NCBI GenBank assembly: GCA_029572935.1
Contig: JAKQHM010000003.1
Span: 1-49,369 of the forward strand
Reading direction: 5' to 3'
DNA from: Bacteroidota bacterium
Lineage (GTDB): Bacteria; Bacteroidota; Bacteroidia; Chitinophagales; Saprospiraceae
Length of the DNA stretch: 49,369 bases
The translations under genes were made by a program, and so were the position numbers. Below the pieces are notes generated by a model that was not told where the DNA came from, ran no database searches, and saw only the letters and a program-made list of their open reading frames with translations. How positions within the stretch are numbered: position 1 is the first letter of the stretch; every line of letters starts with the position of its first letter. Of the stretch, positions 43,924 to 49,369 are shown piece by piece.

Positions 43924-45684
43924 TTACTCCACCACCACCCGCGACACACTGCTCCTTCCTTCTATATCTTGATACCTTACGAAATAAACTCCCGCAGGCC
44001 AATCGCGCACATCAATAGTAGTAGATGTAGATCCTTTACCTATATTGATTGATTTCATTAGTGTGCCAGTAGTTGTCAATATCTCTACGCTGTCATCTAC
44101 ACTCAGATCTTCATCAAAAAGTATCTGTATTAAATCTCTGGCTGGGTTGGGGTGGATTGAAATTGCCTTGCTATGAGAAGGTCCAGGATTGTTAGTACCT
44201 ACGCCCACTCTTGGTGTAAATCTGCCGATAAAAGAATCATATGCTTTTTTCTTGAATGAGCCATCCCAGGACTCACAATGAACTTTATCTTCCCCTATGG
44301 TTAAAGAATCACCAGTAAAGAAACTTCCAATTACAAGATCCCCATTGTTCATGACTTCAATGGGTCCGGTTGCCATCAGATTATTTTCACCTCCAAGGCT
44401 AAATGTATCAATCAAGGTTCCCTCAGAATTGAATTTTAAATATGCACAATCCAACACACCTATTGGCTTAAATGTATAACCATACCAATCCATTCTTGTA
44501 GCAAATTGCATATTAAACCATACATTATCAATTTTATCAATTGCTATTCCTCCAAATTTTCCTTGTGAATACATAGATTCAAATTGCCGATACCATCTAA
44601 AGCTTCCGTCTGAATCAAACGAAATCAAAGCACTGTTATATCTCAATCCTCCATTACGCTCCCCAAAATGAAAAATGGTATCCCGGCCGATCGCTAATTT
44701 AGGGCTGTAAAATGCTATGCTGGCATAAAGGTTTCCCTTCGAGTCGGATTTAACTTCCCAAACTTGATCATCCCTAGTTCCGCCAAACGAAATGAGCCAT
44801 CTCACTTTACCAGTCACAGGATCTAATGTAGAAATAAAAGATTCATTTCCATAATTGCCATTATAAGGTAATGAGCAATATACTCTCTGGCCATCAATGG
44901 ACATCCATTCAGAAGAATATATTCCACTGACGATCAATTGTTCTGTTGGAGTAATAGAAATATTATATGCCAAAACCCAACTACCCTTTCGGCTATTACC
45001 TATAGGTGTCACCCACTGAATTATTCCTTCAGCATTCATCTTTACAATAAAAGAGGAATAAAATATACTATCTTGTTTGGTGTAGTACATTCGATTTCCG
45101 ATTAATATAGAATCATCTTGAGTTGCTAAATCAAAATAGATATTGTTGTATCTGTCTGTTGAAATAAATCTACACGCAACTCCATTAGGTGAAAATGGAT
45201 GATATTCCTTATGCCACAATAACTTTCCATTTTGATTTAATTTCAATATAACTCCAGTTCCAATCCCTTTACCCGGGAAGCCAATAGTCTGACCATCGAT
45301 TTCAATCCCTCCATTGAGATAACCAGGGATTAAAATATTGTCTTCCGAATCAATGGTAATTTTTTCTGCGCCTAAAATCCCTTCTCCAATTAAATTAATA
45401 GACCAAAGACACTTGCCATTAGGATCCAATTTTATAAGTAGTCTACCATTGTCTCCAAATTGTGAGGACTGTTGGTGGAAAATACTATCGCAGAGATACA
45501 TGCCATGATCTTCAGTGTTCTGACTATAAAATAGCAATACAATGGTATTGTCTTTATTGTCTTTTTCTATATCCAGAACCCCATTATTAGTTTTACCAAA
45601 AGACTCTAGGACCCAATTCCACTCCTGGGCATTTACAATTTGTGCAAGAATCAATATCAATCCAAATAAATATATCCGTATCAT
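43924..45684 (-). CDS. T9SS cargo: propeller-like repeat protein, type A sorting domain
   Basis: A 586-residue exported protein. The signal peptide ends QIVNAQ. The body has recurring blade motifs of the SBBP/PQQ-like kind (GRLLIKLDPNGKCLWSINL, GVILKLNQNGKLLWHKEY, SFIVKMNAEGIIQWVTPIG, SALISFDSDGSFRWYRQF). A type A sorting domain follows (ISIHPNPARDLIQILF to SVSRVVVE). The protein is expected on the cell surface or in the medium. Length and layout equal those of the paralogue at 46035-47789, and a 63-bp piece of the sorting domain is nearly identical to it at DNA level. No catalytic residues are evident. Confidence 0.85.
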   Translation of the reverse strand: MIRIYLFGLILILAQIVNAQEWNWVLESFGKTNNGVLDIEKDNKDNTIVLLFYSQNTEDHGMYLCDSIFHQQSSQFGDNGRLLIKLDPNGKCLWSINLIGEGILGAEKITIDSEDNILIPGYLNGGIEIDGQTIGFPGKGIGTGVILKLNQNGKLLWHKEYHPFSPNGVACRFISTDRYNNIYFDLATQDDSILIGNRMYYTKQDSIFYSSFIVKMNAEGIIQWVTPIGNSRKGSWVLAYNISITPTEQLIVSGIYSSEWMSIDGQRVYCSLPYNGNYGNESFISTLDPVTGKVRWLISFGGTRDDQVWEVKSDSKGNLYASIAFYSPKLAIGRDTIFHFGERNGGLRYNSALISFDSDGSFRWYRQFESMYSQGKFGGIAIDKIDNVWFNMQFATRMDWYGYTFKPIGVLDCAYLKFNSEGTLIDTFSLGGENNLMATGPIEVMNNGDLVIGSFFTGDSLTIGEDKVHCESWDGSFKKKAYDSFIGRFTPRVGVGTNNPGPSHSKAISIHPNPARDLIQILFDEDLSVDDSVEILTTTGTLMKSINIGKGSTSTTIDVRDWPAGVYFVRYQDIEGRSSVSRVVVE

Positions 45685-45701
45685 GTCAATAAAATTAAGA
45701 A

Positions 45702-45736
45702 GTGTGTGCAGAAACGGATTAAATTACTGCACACAC
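45702..45736 (-). terminator. hairpin, possible terminator
   Basis: A perfect 10-bp inverted repeat GTGTGTGCAG (45702-45711) and CTGCACACAC (45727-45736) has a 15-base loop. Read on the minus strand it follows the sorting-domain remnant, with a weak T-rich tract after it. It also precedes the next gene by only 18 bp, so it could be regulatory instead. Confidence 0.5.
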
Positions 45737-45749
45737 ACAAACAATATGA

Positions 45750-45962
45750 TTATCTTGTTATGACTAAATTCCTATTGTCAAAATGTTTACCTTGACGAAT
45801 AGATAAATTATAAAGGCCTGATGACAATGAATTGAGATTAAGATCAACAATAACACTGACAGGGCTAAGTGTTTGTAAATAAACTTCCTTTCCGTTAAGG
45901 TTCGTAACTTTAAGGCCATCTCTGCTTTCATTTGTGATTTTTAAATCTTCTCTTTGATTCAT
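45750..45962 (-). pseudogene. orphan T9SS sorting-domain remnant
   Basis: A 70-residue frame whose product is essentially the second half of a type A sorting domain: LKVTNLNGKEVYLQTL, then LNSLSSGLYNLSIRQGKHF and NLVITR. It has no signal peptide and no cargo domain, so it cannot be a functional T9SS substrate alone. It lies in the same frame as the gene ending at 46035 (the stops are 285 bp apart) with no stop codon between them, so it looks like a displaced older C terminus of that gene. Confidence 0.65.
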
Positions 45963-46034
45963 ATGGAAATATTTTACTATTTTAAAAATACAAAGAAGTC
46001 CAAATATCTCAAAATTAGTTCCAATATGAATTTC

Positions 46035-47789
46035 TTATTCAACTATCACCCGCTCCACACTGCTCCTTCCTTCTATATCTCGATACCTTACGAAATAAAC
46101 TCCCGCAGGCCAATCGCGGACATCGACTGCGGTAGATGTAGAACCTTTATTAATTTGTTTTATTGTCATTGTATTACCAGTTGTTGATATTATTTCAATT
46201 ACACCTTCAGTAATAATATCTTCACCTAAGTGGATCTGGATTAAATCTTTAGAGGGGTTAGGAAGGACGCAAAATAAACTAACTTCTTGGTCTTTTAAAT
46301 CTATAGACCCAACCATCCCTTCCGGAGAGATTCTAGCGATGAAAGCAGCAGATGTGTATTGGTCTCCTATTTGCTTCCTTGCAACAGTAGGCAGAGCATA
46401 ATCACCAAAATACAAAGTATCCGATGTAAACGTGCCACTGATTACCAGCCCTCCATCGGGATGAAGACCTCCAGACCAATGCCCATAGTTGCCATAATCG
46501 CGCCCCTCACCATGTATCTGGAATACCTGACTAATTTCTCCTTTAATGTTCATACGCAGATACAAAATATCAGGTGAGGAATTTGAGTGACTGAAATAAG
46601 GAATGTTGTTGAAATAAAATGTATCTGGTTCTAATTTACAACTTACCCATAAATCTTGATTCTTATTGAGAATAATATTATAAATTCCAAAATGTCTAAA
46701 GACTTGCTGATCGTCAAAGATCCAATCAAGCTGAAAATCTGGCCTAATTTTTACTACATAATTATTCCATTCACGATTGGGCTTTAACCTCCTAATCTTG
46801 CCTGTTAGGATTTCAATCTCATCGCTTAGAAAACTTGTGCCACCAATATAGATATTGTCATAATTATCAATTTCTAGCGTCATTAAATAATCACTGCCCA
46901 AACCTCCCAGTGACTGGAAATAGACTACATTTCCATTCTGGTCTAAAACGGTCAAAACGGCGTCTGATGATTCCTCTGGCTTTATTTTATTCCTGTTTTC
47001 AATTACATTACTATCTACTGTAAGGCCTGATCCTGAAAATGAACCGGCTAAAACGACCTGATTCTTACTATTTATTTTAATTTCTTGAAAAATGCTACTG
47101 TAGGCTTCAAATTTTTTATACCATAACAAATTTCCTTCTGGATCTAATTTAAAAAGAGTAGACTTATAATAGCCAGAATTAGAAGTGTATTCAATCGGGA
47201 TACCTTCAAAAAACAATTGGCTTTGACTGTGGTAGGCGGAAAAATATATATTTCCGTTAAGATCTGATCTTAATCCATGCACTGATACATCTCCTAATTT
47301 ACCTTCTTCAAGTTTTAGCATTTTAGACCACATAAGTTTTCCATTGGAATCAAGTTTAGCCACAAAGGCTTCTCCGATTCCATCTGGGGATTTTATGAAA
47401 TTTAAATCATCTAGCCAAATCGTGCCTGTAAAAGCAGCACCAATAAAAATATTTGCATTAACATCGGTAGTCAGAAAAATTCCACTACCAGTACCCCCTG
47501 TGAAATTATCAGTGAATTGATGTTGCCAAATACACTGACCTTTATTATCATACTTGATAAGATACTCTATATCTATATACTCTGAATTGGAATTAAATTG
47601 ATCACCACAAATTTCATAAGGAGAAAGCCCAAAATTGATTATAGCTAAAGTATTTTTAAAAGGATCAGTGGTGATCAATGAAAAACCTACATCACTTCTA
47701 TGCCCTTCAGCAATAATCCAATCAAACTTAGGGATCTGGGCTTGAATTAAAGAATTTGAGTATAAAAAAACAAAAATAAAAATGCGCAT
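46035..47789 (-). CDS. T9SS cargo: propeller-like repeat protein, type A sorting domain
   Basis: A 584-residue exported paralogue of the 43924-45684 protein. I take the second Met (47789) as start; one two codons earlier (47795) is equally possible. The signal peptide ends SLIQAQ. Blade motifs include EYLIKYDNKGQCIWQHQF, AFVAKLDSNGKLMWSKML and STLFKLDPEGNLLWYKKF. The sorting domain runs from FCVLPNPSKDLIQIHL to SVERVIVE. Body sequences of the two paralogues are clearly diverged while the last part is nearly identical in DNA. A spare sorting-domain remnant follows in frame after the stop. The function is unknown; surface display is expected. Confidence 0.85.
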   Translation of the reverse strand: MRIFIFVFLYSNSLIQAQIPKFDWIIAEGHRSDVGFSLITTDPFKNTLAIINFGLSPYEICGDQFNSNSEYIDIEYLIKYDNKGQCIWQHQFTDNFTGGTGSGIFLTTDVNANIFIGAAFTGTIWLDDLNFIKSPDGIGEAFVAKLDSNGKLMWSKMLKLEEGKLGDVSVHGLRSDLNGNIYFSAYHSQSQLFFEGIPIEYTSNSGYYKSTLFKLDPEGNLLWYKKFEAYSSIFQEIKINSKNQVVLAGSFSGSGLTVDSNVIENRNKIKPEESSDAVLTVLDQNGNVVYFQSLGGLGSDYLMTLEIDNYDNIYIGGTSFLSDEIEILTGKIRRLKPNREWNNYVVKIRPDFQLDWIFDDQQVFRHFGIYNIILNKNQDLWVSCKLEPDTFYFNNIPYFSHSNSSPDILYLRMNIKGEISQVFQIHGEGRDYGNYGHWSGGLHPDGGLVISGTFTSDTLYFGDYALPTVARKQIGDQYTSAAFIARISPEGMVGSIDLKDQEVSLFCVLPNPSKDLIQIHLGEDIITEGVIEIISTTGNTMTIKQINKGSTSTAVDVRDWPAGVYFVRYRDIEGRSSVERVIVE

Positions 47790-47800
47790 GATCATTATAT

Positions 47801-47851
47801 TAAATAATAAAAATAAGGCCCACCCACAAGAATTATTAATGGGTAGGCCTT
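47801..47851 (-). terminator. terminator of the beta-helix cargo gene
   Basis: On the minus strand AAGGCC-T-ACCCA pairs with TGGGT-G-GGCCTT (47815-47851), 11 pairs around one mismatch with a 13-base loop, followed by a T-rich tail down to about 47801. It lies directly after the stop at 47858. Confidence 0.75.
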
Positions 47852-47857
47852 AGTAAT

Positions 47858-49369
47858 TTATCTATGGATCATAATTCGTTGAGTGGAAAGGGTTTTTCCT
47901 TTTACATCAAGCAATTCGACGATATATATTCCTGAAGATAATGAAGAGAAATCTAAAACTATAGATCCATTTTTATTTAATATTGGACTGTGATTCTGAT
48001 GGCGGCCATATAGATCTGTGATCCTCACATTTTGGATAAGTTCAGCATTTAAATCACTATCAATCAAAACAATACCCGTAGACGGATTTGGATAAAAGCC
48101 AGTAGGAGTGAATTTTTTAAGTCCTAGCTGTTGTCCTCCAAATTCTTCTTCTTCACAATTGAATAAGGGTATATATTTGTCAAGCAAAGCCAAGGTAAAC
48201 CCGCGGGAATTATTGACAGCTATTCCTGCACTATCCCTACACATTGCTGCAAGAACCATTAATTCTGCCAAAGCTGTGGAATCAAGGGCAGTACCATTAA
48301 GTAACTTCAGCCTCTGTTCGGTGACCCATTGGTCATATTCTTCTGCATCATTTTGCGGATCCAAACCATTGTTGGAAACTTCTAATGCTTCAATGGCTTC
48401 TGCATTCAAACTATCACATAAGTAACGATAATTACCTATTGCTTCTTCAAGATCAGCCAATTGAGCTTGGAGAGAATCCAAAAGAATTTCATATAGAGCC
48501 AATGTGTCCAAGTCTGTTTCTATTTCAATTAATTCTTCAATAATGAACATTGAATCGACTACACCAGAATGTAAAACATCCAAAGAATCAAATACAAGCT
48601 GTTGCACTTCAATCTCCAAAAGTAATGAGTTAATATCAGTATTAAGCACAGAACTTTCACCTACGTATTCATTTTCCAATGCATCGTAAAAATCTGAAAG
48701 AGTGTCAGATAGACTAGTCCAATGAGGATTTTGTAAAATTTCTGCGTATATAGATTGATACAATGCTGTTCTTAGTGCTTCTGTTAAGCTATCTAAACCT
48801 GCACTGTCTGCTAATATGGTTGCGTACCCATATGCTGATGTGGTATCGGATTGCAACATCACAGGTCCAGCATTGCAGACAATAGTCTGTGAGCCCAATG
48901 AAGGTCCTGATGCATCAATCATACCCGGAGTTCTATAAGGATGATGTTGAGAACTTTCTGTAGATCCTGTAGGTGCTAGAAATAAACAGAAAAATCTATT
49001 TGGAGAGTTTGGAAATTCATATTTTATTTCACCATTCTGATTTATATTATTATTTTGCGCAGTCCATGAATTATATTGAGAATGTAATTGAGCACCAGAG
49101 AATGCGTCACTTTTATACCAATTACTATTCGAAATACTATTGTTAAAGCTGTTTCGACGTATTAGGCTTCCTGGAGAGCCCTGACAATCACCATGCATTT
49201 CAATGCAGTGTAATATGTTAGCATGAAACAGGTTGTCACTAATGGTCGTTTCAGGATTGTTCACAATTAAAAGGCCATTACCACCTTCTAGTACTCGATT
49301 GCAAGTGATCACACTTTTCCGACTATGAGAAATATCAATCCCTGGTTTGGGATTGTTGGTAGTAATGGT
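47858..49369 (-). CDS. T9SS cargo: beta-helix surface protein, 5' end outside the window
   Basis: The frame stays open to the window edge, so the start and signal peptide lie beyond 49369; a GTG at 49312 is not a credible start. Visible are the last beta-helix turns (GLLIVNNPETTISDNLFHAN, SLIRRNSFNNSISNSNWY), then a long acidic helical region (DSLDVLHSGVVDSMFIIEEL, LLDSLQAQLADLEEAIGNYR). A type A sorting domain ends it (FYPNPSTGIVLIDS to TQRIMIHR). Architecture and local similarity (LAAMCRDSAG with LAFLCPEEGG in the other) make it a paralogue of the 13227-16358 protein. It is probably a large surface adhesin or binding protein. Confidence 0.82.
   Translation of the reverse strand, partial: TITTNNPKPGIDISHSRKSVITCNRVLEGGNGLLIVNNPETTISDNLFHANILHCIEMHGDCQGSPGSLIRRNSFNNSISNSNWYKSDAFSGAQLHSQYNSWTAQNNNINQNGEIKYEFPNSPNRFFCLFLAPTGSTESSQHHPYRTPGMIDASGPSLGSQTIVCNAGPVMLQSDTTSAYGYATILADSAGLDSLTEALRTALYQSIYAEILQNPHWTSLSDTLSDFYDALENEYVGESSVLNTDINSLLLEIEVQQLVFDSLDVLHSGVVDSMFIIEELIEIETDLDTLALYEILLDSLQAQLADLEEAIGNYRYLCDSLNAEAIEALEVSNNGLDPQNDAEEYDQWVTEQRLKLLNGTALDSTALAELMVLAAMCRDSAGIAVNNSRGFTLALLDKYIPLFNCEEEEFGGQQLGLKKFTPTGFYPNPSTGIVLIDSDLNAELIQNVRITDLYGRHQNHSPILNKNGSIVLDFSSLSSGIYIVELLDVKGKTLSTQRIMIHR

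Overview
The window looks like a chromosome segment from a Bacteroidota bacterium, probably of the Saprospiria group. The grounds are several long secreted proteins ending in type IX secretion (T9SS) sorting domains of type A and type B, SprB-like repeats, a TPR/PD40/OmpA protein with PorE-like domain order, SusB-type GH97 and GH20 exo-glycosidases, a pterin dehydratase, and promoter -7 boxes of the Bacteroidota form TAnnTTTG close to start codons. No rRNA, tRNA or CRISPR array was recognised. The rank below phylum is inference.

Layout. 1-970: repeat-like DNA and a small exported protein. 974-6766 (+): a LacZ-family GH2 lipoprotein whose catalytic residues are mostly replaced, a membrane SRPBCC/GyrI-like protein, an M15 peptidase whose signal peptide lies upstream of its first ATG, and a thioredoxin-like protein. 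6798-12490: GH97 glycosidase, NhaA antiporter, ComF, and a DegP/HtrA protease. 13077-17890 (+): a translationally coupled pair of T9SS cargo genes, the first preceded by a 12-copy heptanucleotide tandem repeat. 17993-22534 (-): a 1513-residue M43 protease/lectin/SprB protein with a type B sorting domain. 22882-25820: a polysaccharide flippase, an M42 aminopeptidase and a pterin carbinolamine dehydratase.

25849-32000 (-) reads as one ancestral operon: TPR membrane protein, panC, panD, UPF0104-type flippase, Nif3 and zinc-ribbon coiled-coil protein. About 1.57 kb has been inserted between panC and panD. The insert carries a Y1 (IS200/RAYT-like) transposase, paired REP-like hairpins and a 35-bp palindromic tandem array, and is bounded by a 20-bp direct repeat that includes the panC stop codon. 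32148-35019: GH20 hexosaminidase and a small membrane protein. 35471-38024 (+): ECF sigma factor, a predicted inner-membrane/beta-barrel fusion protein, a PepSY-like lipoprotein and a terminator. 38458-43670 (+): TPR protein, PorE-like protein, RlmD, an unknown protein and an Hpt protein.

43924-49369 (-): two paralogous 586-residue T9SS cargo genes, an orphan sorting-domain remnant lying in frame behind one of them, and a truncated beta-helix cargo gene paralogous to the one at 13 kb. The strongest leads are the repeat-bounded REP/transposase insertion in the pan operon, the evidence for exchange of T9SS sorting domains, the heptamer repeat at a surface-protein 5' end, the degenerate GH2 active site, and the sigma-factor operon encoding a candidate envelope-spanning regulator.
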